Origin: Verrucomicrobiota bacterium JB024
GTDB taxonomy: Bacteria; Verrucomicrobiota; Verrucomicrobiia; Opitutales; Cerasicoccaceae
Length of the DNA stretch: 64,000 nt
Direction: 5' to 3'
Assembly (NCBI GenBank): GCA_030673825.1
Contig: JAUTCS010000069.1
Coordinates: 1 to 64,000, forward strand
Positions 52,027 to 60,172 of this stretch are shown here, piece by piece (the stretch's first letter is position 1; each line of letters begins with the position of its first letter). Under the pieces are notes generated by a model. The model saw only the letters and a program-made list of their open reading frames with translations. It did no database searches and was not told the origin of the DNA. The position numbers and the translations under genes were made by a program.

Positions 52027-52962
52027 ATGACGGCCACACTTGCTTCACCGAAAACCCTTCTCCAGCGCCACCCGGCCAATCCGCTGTTGGCCCCCACCAG
52101 CATGCCGATTCCTTGCTCAGCCGTGTTTAACAGCGGTGCGGTGAGCTTTGACGGAAAGGTGCTGCTGCTGATGCGGGTGGAGGACCTGGCCCGTGACAAC
52201 CACTTCCACATCGCCACCAGCGAGGATGGTGTGCACTTCGAGGTCTCGGAAGAGCCCATCGAGTACCCCTTGCGCGAGACCGAGGAGAAGTTCCTCGACA
52301 ACCGCTTCGACATGCGCATCACGCCGCTGGAGGGCACGTACTACGTCTCCCATGCCAGTTGGCTGGGCGGCTTCGGGTGCTGCTCCGGACTGGCGCGCAC
52401 GGATGATTTTCGCACGCTGACGGCGGTGGGTGAGCTGTCCGTCCCCTCGAACCGCAACGCCGCCCTGTTCCCCGAGAAGATCAACGGGCGTTACGCGCGG
52501 CTGGAGCGTCCGCAGGATATTGACGGCTCGGGGCGCATCTGGGTCAGCTACTCCCCCGATCTCATCTACTGGGGCGACGCGCAGCCGATCCTCCTGCCGA
52601 AGACGCCCTGGAGCCGCAACAAAAGTGGACCGGGTGCAGTGCCGATCAAGACCGATAAAGGCTGGCTGTGTATTTACCATGCGGTGGCGGACAACTGCGC
52701 CACCTCGAACTACTACCTGGGCGTGATGCTGCTGGACCTGGATCAGCCGCACAAGGTGCTGGCTGCGCCGCGGCAGTTCATCCTCCAGCCCGAGATGCCG
52801 TACGAGTGCATGGGGCAGGTGCCCAATGTCGTCTTTACCAACGGGGCGGTCGTCATGCCCGACGGCATGGTGAACGTCTACTACGGCGGCGCGGACACCT
52901 GCGTGTGCCTGGCGCAGGTCCCGTTGGATGAGCTGCTGGAGTTCTGCCTGACGCAGGCGTAA
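52027..52962 (+). CDS. GH130 family glycoside phosphorylase (beta-mannoside phosphorylase type)
   Basis: 311 residues, no signal peptide. The start ATG lies 26 bases after the sulfatase 3 stop. Family features: HPANPLLAPTSMPIPCSAVF, NSGAVSFDGKVLLLMRVED (five-bladed propeller start), HFHIATSEDGVHFEVSEEP, and the catalytic region NRFDMRITPLEGTYYVSHAS with the conserved proton-donor Asp. PGAVPIKTDKGWLCIYHAV follows later. GH130 enzymes phosphorolyse beta-1,4- or beta-1,2-mannosides, releasing mannose 1-phosphate in the cytoplasm; some act as hydrolases. The context between two sulfatases suggests a sulfated or formerly sulfated mannose-containing oligosaccharide, but specificity cannot be read. 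Confidence 0.9.
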   Translation: MTATLASPKTLLQRHPANPLLAPTSMPIPCSAVFNSGAVSFDGKVLLLMRVEDLARDNHFHIATSEDGVHFEVSEEPIEYPLRETEEKFLDNRFDMRITPLEGTYYVSHASWLGGFGCCSGLARTDDFRTLTAVGELSVPSNRNAALFPEKINGRYARLERPQDIDGSGRIWVSYSPDLIYWGDAQPILLPKTPWSRNKSGPGAVPIKTDKGWLCIYHAVADNCATSNYYLGVMLLDLDQPHKVLAAPRQFILQPEMPYECMGQVPNVVFTNGAVVMPDGMVNVYYGGADTCVCLAQVPLDELLEFCLTQA

Positions 52963-52997
52963 TTCCGCGCTGTTTCCGCCACTCACTTTTTTATCTC

Positions 52998-54464
52998 ATG
53001 GACAAGCCTGTCTCTCCCGCGTCGGCCGGTCTGGACCGGCGGCCCAACGTCGTCTTTATCTTCACCGATCAGCATCGGGCGGACATGCTCTCGTGCACCG
53101 GAGAGACGCCCGTGCGCACGCCTCACCTCGATCGCCTGGCCGCCGGGGGGACGCGCCTGACGCGGGCCCGCTGTACGACGCCGCTGTGCATGCCCTCGCG
53201 CACCACGTACTTCACCGGCTGCTCCGCCCGGCGCAACGGCACGCTGGCAAATGAGATTCGCCTGAACGCTGGAGGCGCGCACTTGGCGACGCGGCTGCGT
53301 GAGGCCGGATACGCCCTGGCCCTGGCGGGTAAGAATCATGCCTTTACGGACGATGAGCTTCGGCAGTGGGATTTCGTCGAGCTGTACCACATGCACGGCA
53401 AGGAGGAGAAGGACTACTGCTCGCCTCCGACGGAGGCCGAGCGGGCTGTGGCGAAGTGGCGTCAGGAGTGCGTGCCATTTTTCGAGGCGGCTGTCCACGA
53501 GCCCCAGCCGGGCCGCGCGGAAGACGACCCCGCCATCGCCCAGACCGATCACGCCTTGCGCTTTCTCGAAGACCAGGCTGTGGAAGGGGCGGAGCACCCG
53601 TTCTTTCTGTGGCTCTCATACGAGGCGCCACATTTTCCTTATGTGCTGCCCGAGCCGTGGTTCTCGCGCCATGATCCTGCTCGGATGCCCGGACTGATGG
53701 ATGAGGAACTTTGGAAAAATGTGGGGCCGGTCCGCCTGCGTCTGCAACATGCCGGTCTACGCATGGACGAGATGACCGATACCGACATCCGGCGAGTCCA
53801 GGCCAGCTATTGCGGGATGATCGAGCTCGTGGACGAGCAGGTCGGGCGTGTGCTCGATGCACTTGAACGGCTAAAAATGCGGGAGAACACGCTCATCGTT
53901 TTTGTCGCTGATCACGGGGACTTTTGGGGGCATCGTGGTCTGATTGGCAAGAGCAACGCGCTCTACGAGGACCTGCTGCGTATCCCGACGATATGGAGCC
54001 TGCCGGGACAGGTGGAGGGTCGCACGAGCTCCGCGATCATCGAGAATACCGACTTTACCCCGACGTTGCTGGACCTGCTTGGGCTGGACCCGATGGCGAG
54101 CGCGCAGGGGAGCTCCTATGCGACCGTCTTGCAAGGGGCGAGCGACAGGCACCGCGATTTCTCGATCGGGGAAAGCAGCCTGGGGCTCCCTGCGCTTACG
54201 GTCGATGAGCTGGAGGCGGCGGTCCTGCGACGTGACGAACTCTTTTCCCAAGAGGGACCGATGTGGTTCGTCAACCGCATCGGCGGTCTCACTCGCAGTC
54301 TGTATCGCCCGCCGTACAAGCTGATCACCCATGAGCAGGACGCGTCCGAACTCTACGACCTCGAGAACGATCCGGGTGAGCGTGAGAACCTGGCGGCACA
54401 GCCTGCCATGCGCCCGGTGTTGGGGGAACTGCTCCGGCAACTGGAAACTACGTCGCTGGCCTGA
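52998..54464 (+). CDS. Formylglycine-dependent sulfatase (sulfatase 4), no signal peptide
   Basis: 488 residues. RRPNVVFIFTDQHRADMLSC carries the first metal ligands. The activation motif is C-M-P-S-R at Cys64. GYALALAGKNHAF and FVADHGDFWGHRGLIGKSNA provide Lys, His and Asp-His. The C-terminus has LYDLENDPGERENLA. The N-terminus MDKPVSPASAGLDRRPN has no signal peptide. It is the last gene of the sulfatase-GH130-sulfatase operon, 35 bases after GH130, and converges on the GH86-like gene. It is more like sulfatase 1 and sulfatase 2 in its motifs than like sulfatase 5. Substrate unknown. Confidence 0.9.
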   Translation: MDKPVSPASAGLDRRPNVVFIFTDQHRADMLSCTGETPVRTPHLDRLAAGGTRLTRARCTTPLCMPSRTTYFTGCSARRNGTLANEIRLNAGGAHLATRLREAGYALALAGKNHAFTDDELRQWDFVELYHMHGKEEKDYCSPPTEAERAVAKWRQECVPFFEAAVHEPQPGRAEDDPAIAQTDHALRFLEDQAVEGAEHPFFLWLSYEAPHFPYVLPEPWFSRHDPARMPGLMDEELWKNVGPVRLRLQHAGLRMDEMTDTDIRRVQASYCGMIELVDEQVGRVLDALERLKMRENTLIVFVADHGDFWGHRGLIGKSNALYEDLLRIPTIWSLPGQVEGRTSSAIIENTDFTPTLLDLLGLDPMASAQGSSYATVLQGASDRHRDFSIGESSLGLPALTVDELEAAVLRRDELFSQEGPMWFVNRIGGLTRSLYRPPYKLITHEQDASELYDLENDPGERENLAAQPAMRPVLGELLRQLETTSLA

Positions 54465-54577
54465 AGCTTTTGTATTAACACGCGCCTGAGAATGTCGCTG
54501 GGCCGCGCGTTTATTGATGACACGGTTAAGGCGTTTTCCCCTGTTTGGTTTCTTGTGTCCACAGGTGCGCGGAGTGC

Positions 54578-57178
54578 TCAGGGACGGCGGTGACGAGCGG
54601 AGCCGAAGTTGCGGGATGATGTTTCCTGACCCTGTGCCGTTGCCGCGGAGGCGGACGGCGACCCGTCGGATTCGACGGGGGCCTGGGCGGTTTGTTCCGG
54701 GGTGGTGGGCGTGCTGTTATCTTTTATCTCGGTCTTGGATGCGGCTTGATCCTCAGATGACATCTGTTGGTCCGTGGTTGCCGCTTCCAGCGGCGCGTCG
54801 CTGACGTACTGGCAGACGAGCGCGACACTGCTGATGTATCCCCCCGCGATGGGGGTGTAAACCGTCACCGTGTTTGTCTCTTGGACAAGTTCGGCGGGGA
54901 TTTCTATCTCCTTATAGCCGAAGTAAGCACCCTGCAGGTTCGCGTCATCGAGCGACACGGTGAAGTTCTTTCCATTAAAGGAAACGTCGAGGTTGCCCTT
55001 GAAGCCGTTTTCCCGTCCCAGGCTGACGCGCAGCCGGGCCTTTTCGGGCGCCTCCGCAGCGGGGACATCTACGGTGAAGGTGACGGGCTTGCCCGTGGGC
55101 CGGAGCGTCTTGTCGCCGTAGTAGGTTTTCTCAGTCAGCAGCTCCCAGGGCTCCAGAGGTTCGCCAAAAGTGACGGTGATGATCGATGTCTCCTCCACGG
55201 CGAGCGGTATGGCCTTCAGCGATTCCAGTGGCACGGTTTCGAAGATGAGCTCGCCGTTTTCCAGATAAAGACGTGTTTGGGTGGCGGAGACGATCTCGTC
55301 GGCCTCGATGTCGTGGATGTCGAGGTCAAGGCTCGTGCGATAGGGGTTCATGTTGTTGACCGCCACACGGAGGACATTGTCCTCTAGAACGGCGTGGGTG
55401 TACATGAGGTCGTCATCGCTATCGCAGGGGACGAACGTGCCGGCGTAGTCCTGCCACATGTCGAGGAAGTAGCGCTCCTTGGTCAGAACAAGTTGGCCGT
55501 TTTCATCGTAGCGGTAGAGGTTGCTGGGGCAGTCTTTGCGCCACCACATGACCGGCAGAAAGAAGGGGACCACCATGTCGAACTCGTTGGGGCGGTTCAG
55601 GTAGCGCAGTCGGTAGGAGTTGAAAGTTTTCAGACGGATCCAGTGGTCGATGTCGGAGGCTCCCTCGTGGAGCGAGCCGCTCTCGGAGATGACGATCGGC
55701 TTGACGTTGTCGGTCAGTACCATGTGGTTGCGGAAGAGGTCCAGAACGGCCTCCAGACGGCCAGAGAGAAAGCCCTGGGCGGCGGTGGGGCGCTGCGGGT
55801 CGTTGACGATGAGCTCCTTGCTGTCGTAGAAGTGATGTGAGTAAAAGTCGAGGTGCCCGGCGGTCAGATCCATGAAGCGCAGGTGGTCGCGGGCAACGTC
55901 GAAGTTATTTCGATCGATCATCAGCCAGGCGCTGGTTGGGCCGCCCACCTGCATGTCCGGTAGTGATTCGTGGATACGGTCGGCCACGGTGTTGTGAAAT
56001 TCGGCCAGGAGTTTCCAGGAGTCGTAACGGGGGTCGAGGTGGTAGGACCACTCGTTGGCGATGTCGGACTCGTTTTTGACCTCGACGTAGGTCGGGAGGT
56101 AACCGCCCATGCGTGTTTCCTCCGCCACAAGGTAACGGGCGGCCAAATCCGCAGCGGCGTCGAAGTGCTCGACGGCGGGTGTTCCGCGTTCATTGGGTTG
56201 GCGTGTGTTCTGTGCGTCCATCCAGGTCGGCCAGTTGTCAAGGCACTCGATGTAAACGAAATCCTCCGGCAGTGCGGAGCGCAGGCGCGCAACCTCGGCG
56301 GGGTCGGGCTTGCTGTACCAGGTGAAGAATTCCTCGTCCACCCAGCCGGGGCGCTCCGGGTCTTGCTTGAGGGTGGGAGTGTGCTTTGCGCCCCAGGCAT
56401 GTTCCAGGCTTTCGCGCAGCTTGGTCATGGTGCGCCCGGGCATATAGCCGCGCTCAGTGTAGTAGGGGCGGGCTTCCCACAGGGCGGGCGGTCCGTCGAT
56501 GTTGCTATAGACGCGTTGGTATTTTTCAGGCTCAAACTCGGTGATGCCCTCGATGCTGCGAATGCTCAACGGATAGACGTTGACCGTGACCGGGCGGATC
56601 GGCAGGTCTTCGCCCAGAATGCCCCAGGCCCGGTCGTCGAAGATTGGAGAAATGCCGCCGGGGTCATTGGGCAGGAAGGTGATGGACTTGATCGTGCTGT
56701 GGCCCTCCAGGATAATGGCGCAGCCTTCGCCGTCAGCGGGCAGGGGGTCCATGGTACGCAGCTTCAGTCGGATAAAGGTCGGCTTTTGCTCCCATGCTTT
56801 GGCGGACATTTTTTCGCCGGGCTTGACCAGGGTGACCTTCAAGTCTTGCAGGTCGGTGCCGTCGATGCGGCATGCGTGCAGCAGTGGTAAGACGTTTACC
56901 AACTCGGGGGGAAGCTCCAGCGTCACCTCGCCATCCACGGTCAGGGGGTCCATGGGCAACTGGATGGAGAACAGCCGCTGCTCGTCGGAGTTGACATGTT
57001 TGCGGATGTCGGCCCGGTATTCAGGCTGGTCGGCCAGACTGAACAGGCTGCTTAGTCGCTCTTTCTCCATTTGCGCCTCAGGGGGAAGAGTCGTGGCATT
57101 CAACGCCGGGGAGGCAGTTAAGGCCAGCAGGAGAAGGACTGAGGGCATCGTCATGGAGACAGGTAAACTGAAGCTCAT
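54578..57178 (-). CDS. Secreted GH86-like beta-agarase/porphyranase
   Basis: 866 residues with a signal peptide (~1-28, LLLLALTASPALNA). N-terminal beta domain, then a barrel with LPTYVEVKNESDIANEWSYH (candidate acid/base Glu near 368) and PIVISESGSLHEG (candidate nucleophile Glu near 497), and between them RHHFYDSK-like and FLDMWQDYAGTFVPCDSDDD segments. This arrangement, including the V-K-N-E motif, is what I know from GH86 beta-agarases and porphyranases. C-terminal beta-sandwich domains follow, then an unusual ~65-residue low-complexity tail rich in Ser, Thr, Gln and Glu that ends RHRRP. Sulfated red-algal galactan is a consistent substrate given the many sulfatases, but the family call needs confirmation. 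It diverges from a PEP-CTERM gene. Confidence 0.6.
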   Translation of the reverse strand: MSFSLPVSMTMPSVLLLLALTASPALNATTLPPEAQMEKERLSSLFSLADQPEYRADIRKHVNSDEQRLFSIQLPMDPLTVDGEVTLELPPELVNVLPLLHACRIDGTDLQDLKVTLVKPGEKMSAKAWEQKPTFIRLKLRTMDPLPADGEGCAIILEGHSTIKSITFLPNDPGGISPIFDDRAWGILGEDLPIRPVTVNVYPLSIRSIEGITEFEPEKYQRVYSNIDGPPALWEARPYYTERGYMPGRTMTKLRESLEHAWGAKHTPTLKQDPERPGWVDEEFFTWYSKPDPAEVARLRSALPEDFVYIECLDNWPTWMDAQNTRQPNERGTPAVEHFDAAADLAARYLVAEETRMGGYLPTYVEVKNESDIANEWSYHLDPRYDSWKLLAEFHNTVADRIHESLPDMQVGGPTSAWLMIDRNNFDVARDHLRFMDLTAGHLDFYSHHFYDSKELIVNDPQRPTAAQGFLSGRLEAVLDLFRNHMVLTDNVKPIVISESGSLHEGASDIDHWIRLKTFNSYRLRYLNRPNEFDMVVPFFLPVMWWRKDCPSNLYRYDENGQLVLTKERYFLDMWQDYAGTFVPCDSDDDLMYTHAVLEDNVLRVAVNNMNPYRTSLDLDIHDIEADEIVSATQTRLYLENGELIFETVPLESLKAIPLAVEETSIITVTFGEPLEPWELLTEKTYYGDKTLRPTGKPVTFTVDVPAAEAPEKARLRVSLGRENGFKGNLDVSFNGKNFTVSLDDANLQGAYFGYKEIEIPAELVQETNTVTVYTPIAGGYISSVALVCQYVSDAPLEAATTDQQMSSEDQAASKTEIKDNSTPTTPEQTAQAPVESDGSPSASAATAQGQETSSRNFGSARHRRP

Positions 57179-57438
57179 AATAGGGGTGGTGGGAAGGTTG
57201 AATATTATGTATACACGTGTAAAGTAGCAAGGTGTGCAACGTCAAGCTCCTTCGTTTATTGAGCTCTTTTGAGGCTTAAAATGGGGGCTGAGCGTAGCGC
57301 ATTTTTTAACGGAATCTTCTGATTATCCATATTCGGGAAGAAAAAACGTCTTGACTTCACACGTGTAATGTTGATGCTTACATACCTGTCAGCGGAATCA
57401 TTGCAGGCCGCGAAAAATCCCTAACCCAAAATTATCCC
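57179..57438. promoter_or_regulatory. Divergent promoter region with two class 3 operator candidates
   Basis: 260 bases between the GH86-like gene and a PEP-CTERM gene. TACACGTGTA (57212-57221) is a perfect 10-bp palindrome near the GH86-like start. ACACGTGT (57359-57366), inside TTCACACGTGTAATG, lies near the PEP-CTERM side and follows a TTGACT -35-like element (57351-57356). Each gene thus has its own copy. Confidence 0.55.
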
Positions 57439-58263
57439 ATGAAAAAAGTATCTCTATTCGCATTGCTATCATCGTCTCTGGCGTTTGCTTCCTCCCTGGT
57501 AACGGCCACGGAAATCGACTTCACCGAGGCCGAGGGCTACAACGCAGCCACGCTAAATGGCCAGCAGGGCTGGACAGGTAGCACCGGCTATTACATCCCA
57601 GCCTGGTATGGCGAAACCACCGCTGCCAATCTGAACTTTGCTGACATGTACTACGGTGGCGAGACGCTGGACACGGCAGCGGGGACCATCACCTACGCGC
57701 TTGATTTCAACTTCACCTACGATTTGCCGACCGTGGCCACGAATATCAATGGGATGTCGGTGAAGCTCTCCACTAGCAGCACCAGCGCCAATACGACCAA
57801 CATCGGTCTGAATTATTCGACAACGGGCAATTTCGTTTTCTTCTATTTCTCGGGTGCGGGGAGCTACCTGGCCGGCAATGGTCTCGCACCGACCGCGCTC
57901 GGCCTGAATGCGGCGACCTCGGACTATGTGAGCGATTCGCTCCGTATCACTGTGGAGATGACGAAGGGCGCAACCGCTTCGGATTGGACGCTGACGACCA
58001 CGCTGTATAACATCGATACCGACACGGTTCTGCGCACGATCTCCTCGACGGCCGGGGTTACGTCCGAGGCCTTCTTCAGTGCCGACTCGATCTTTGCGGG
58101 ATTCAACAGCGGCGCGAACAGTGCCAACGGTGGCTACAGCGAATTCAATGTCGAGCGCTTCGAGATCACGTCCGTTCCGGAGCCTGCGGGTGCCGGTTTT
58201 GCGCTGGGCGCGATCGGCCTGCTCTTTGCCTTCTGGCGCATGCGCGCTCGCAAGACGAAGTAA
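57439..58263 (+). CDS. PEP-CTERM sorting domain-containing secreted protein
   Basis: 274 residues. Signal peptide MKKVSLFALLSSSLAFASSL with cleavage near VTATE; body starting EIDFTEAEGYNAATLNGQQG, a concanavalin-like sandwich rich in Thr/Ser/Asn; C-terminus SVPEPAGAGFALGAIGLLFA followed by FWRMRARKTK. The body begins like the PEK-variant protein at 4286-5146 (GFEQYTAGVTLNGDNGG), suggesting the two share a domain. It diverges from the GH86-like gene, with shared class 3 operators, so probably coexpressed with it. Predicted exosortase substrate; function unknown. Confidence 0.9.
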   Translation: MKKVSLFALLSSSLAFASSLVTATEIDFTEAEGYNAATLNGQQGWTGSTGYYIPAWYGETTAANLNFADMYYGGETLDTAAGTITYALDFNFTYDLPTVATNINGMSVKLSTSSTSANTTNIGLNYSTTGNFVFFYFSGAGSYLAGNGLAPTALGLNAATSDYVSDSLRITVEMTKGATASDWTLTTTLYNIDTDTVLRTISSTAGVTSEAFFSADSIFAGFNSGANSANGGYSEFNVERFEITSVPEPAGAGFALGAIGLLFAFWRMRARKTK

Positions 58264-58335
58264 GGCCGACAGGGGTTAGGGGCGTTCGACTGCGAGGGTT
58301 TTCTTCGTGGTTGGCGCTCGATGACAGAGGCGCTT

Positions 58336-58369
58336 CCCGTCTTGTCTGCTTTAGCAGGCGAGACGCGGG
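58336..58369 (+). terminator. Hairpin after PEP-CTERM gene
   Basis: CCCGTCTTGTCTGC and GCAGGCGAGACGCGGG pair with G-T wobbles and a two-base bulge, loop TTTA. There is no clear T-run, so termination is uncertain. Confidence 0.4.
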
Positions 58370-58456
58370 AGCACCATGTTTTAAAGGCCGAGAGGCCTAC
58401 GAGTCCGGAGATGGATGCTTTCCATTTTTACCCATTATACCTGAGTTTATATTGAG

Positions 58457-60133
58457 ATGAAGCCTGTCTCCTTTCCCCCGAATGTGGTCATGATGATCGT
58501 CGATGACCTGGCCTACGGGGACCTGTCCTGCCTGGGGAATCCCTACACGCGCACTGCGGCGCTGGATGCGCTGCACGAGCAGAGTGTGCGGATGACGCAC
58601 TATTGCTCGGGACCGTTGTGTACTCCGGCGCGTGCCGCGCTGCTGACGGGCCGTCATCCGTACCGTACGCGCGCGATCGATACATATCTGGGTCGCTCGA
58701 ATCTGGACGGCGGGGAAGTGACGCTGGCGCATTTGTTTCAGCGTGCGGGCTACCGTACCGGGCTCTTTGGCAAGTGGCACTTGGGCGATACGCGTCCGAA
58801 TGACCCGAACTCGATGGGCTTTGACGAGGCCTTGTACCACACTGGCGGCGGTTTGCGTCAGCCCGCCAATCACGGCTGTGACAGTTACTTTGATCCCGAT
58901 CTTTTGCACAATGGCCACCGTGTCACTACGCAGGGCTACTGCACCGACATCTTCACGGATGCGGCCTGCGATTTCATGCGTACGGCACAGGAACCGTTTT
59001 TCTGCTACCTCGCCTTCAACGCCGTGCATACGCCGTTGGAGATTGTTGAGCACTGGGCTGATCCGTTTCGCCAGCAGGGGCTCCCCGAGGTCTGGTGCAG
59101 GCTCTACGGCATGCTGCAAAATTTGGACGAAAACATCGGCAAGGTCTCGGCCTGCCTGGAGGAGCTGAAGCTGACCGAGAACACCATCGTGTTGTTCACC
59201 GCGGATCATGGTCCCTGCGGCTCTGCGTCCCACCAGGGAACGGTTCGCTTCAATGCCGGATTGCGCGGGCATAAAGGGCAATTCTACGAGGGGGGCGTTC
59301 GTGTGCCGTGCTTTTGGTCGTGGCCGTCGCGCTGGCAGAGCCGGGATGTGAACCTACTGAGCAACCCAATCGATGTGATGAAGACACTGGCCGAGCCGTG
59401 CGGTTTGTCGTTGCCGTCTGACCGTAAGCTCGACGGAGCTTCCCTATCAACTGTCCTTGCGGGTGAAGAGCCGGGCCAGACGCTGTCCGAACGTTCGATC
59501 TGCCTGCAGTGGCACCGGGGGGCGCGTCCGACCAAGGGGTTGAACGCCGTCTGCATCGGTCCGCGCTACAAGTGGTACTCCGTGGAACCCGGCAAGGTAG
59601 AATTGTACGACCTGGAAAACGATCCCCATGAGGCTCACGATTTAGCTGCCACTGAGGAGGAAATCGCCGGGGCCATGGGTGCGACGTATGCCGCGTGGTT
59701 CGACGATGTTTGCGGTGAGCGTCAACTGCTCGACCCCGAGCGCGAACCGGGCGTTCCGATTCTCATGGCTGCGGACGATGAGCTGCCAACGCTGCTAACC
59801 TGGCAGGATTGGGTGCCCTATGAAGGGGAGGAAGGGTGGTCGCGTGACAACCCCGGCTATTGGCTGGCCACGGTGGAGGAGCGAGCCGTTTACCGGATAC
59901 TTGTCGAGTCTGAGGTGGGCGCACCGGCGTTGCCGCTGGTCTTTCAATTCGGTCCGGTGGAACTGCGCCTGCCGGCGGTCGAAAAGGTGCAGGCCCTTTG
60001 CTTTGAGCTGGAACTGCCCGCCGCCTCGGCGCAACTGCACTGCTACTACGAACAAGCTGGCGCCAGGGTGGGGCCGCGCTATGTGAGCATTCGTCGCCAA
60101 AAGACAGGGGATCACGCGCGGACGAAGGCATGA
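58457..60133 (+). CDS. Formylglycine-dependent sulfatase (arylsulfatase type, sulfatase 5), no signal peptide
   Basis: 558 residues. PPNVVMMIVDDLAYGDLSCL carries the metal-binding Asp pair in the arylsulfatase-A style. The activation motif is C-T-P-A-R at Cys55. GYRTGLFGKWHLGD and FTADHGPCGS provide the other catalytic residues, and RGHKGQFYEGGVRVPCFWSW is typical of arylsulfatases. A ~90-residue C-terminal beta domain (SEVGAPALPLVFQFGPVELR) is extra compared with sulfatases 1-4. There is no signal peptide (MKPVSFPPN). It lies 193 bases downstream of the PEP-CTERM gene and converges on the CBM/GH operon. Probably a different S1 subfamily from the others, hence a different sulfate ester. Confidence 0.92.
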   Translation: MKPVSFPPNVVMMIVDDLAYGDLSCLGNPYTRTAALDALHEQSVRMTHYCSGPLCTPARAALLTGRHPYRTRAIDTYLGRSNLDGGEVTLAHLFQRAGYRTGLFGKWHLGDTRPNDPNSMGFDEALYHTGGGLRQPANHGCDSYFDPDLLHNGHRVTTQGYCTDIFTDAACDFMRTAQEPFFCYLAFNAVHTPLEIVEHWADPFRQQGLPEVWCRLYGMLQNLDENIGKVSACLEELKLTENTIVLFTADHGPCGSASHQGTVRFNAGLRGHKGQFYEGGVRVPCFWSWPSRWQSRDVNLLSNPIDVMKTLAEPCGLSLPSDRKLDGASLSTVLAGEEPGQTLSERSICLQWHRGARPTKGLNAVCIGPRYKWYSVEPGKVELYDLENDPHEAHDLAATEEEIAGAMGATYAAWFDDVCGERQLLDPEREPGVPILMAADDELPTLLTWQDWVPYEGEEGWSRDNPGYWLATVEERAVYRILVESEVGAPALPLVFQFGPVELRLPAVEKVQALCFELELPAASAQLHCYYEQAGARVGPRYVSIRRQKTGDHARTKA

Positions 60134-60172
60134 CGCATTCCCTGGCTGTTGGAAGGCGCCGAAATGGCCCGG

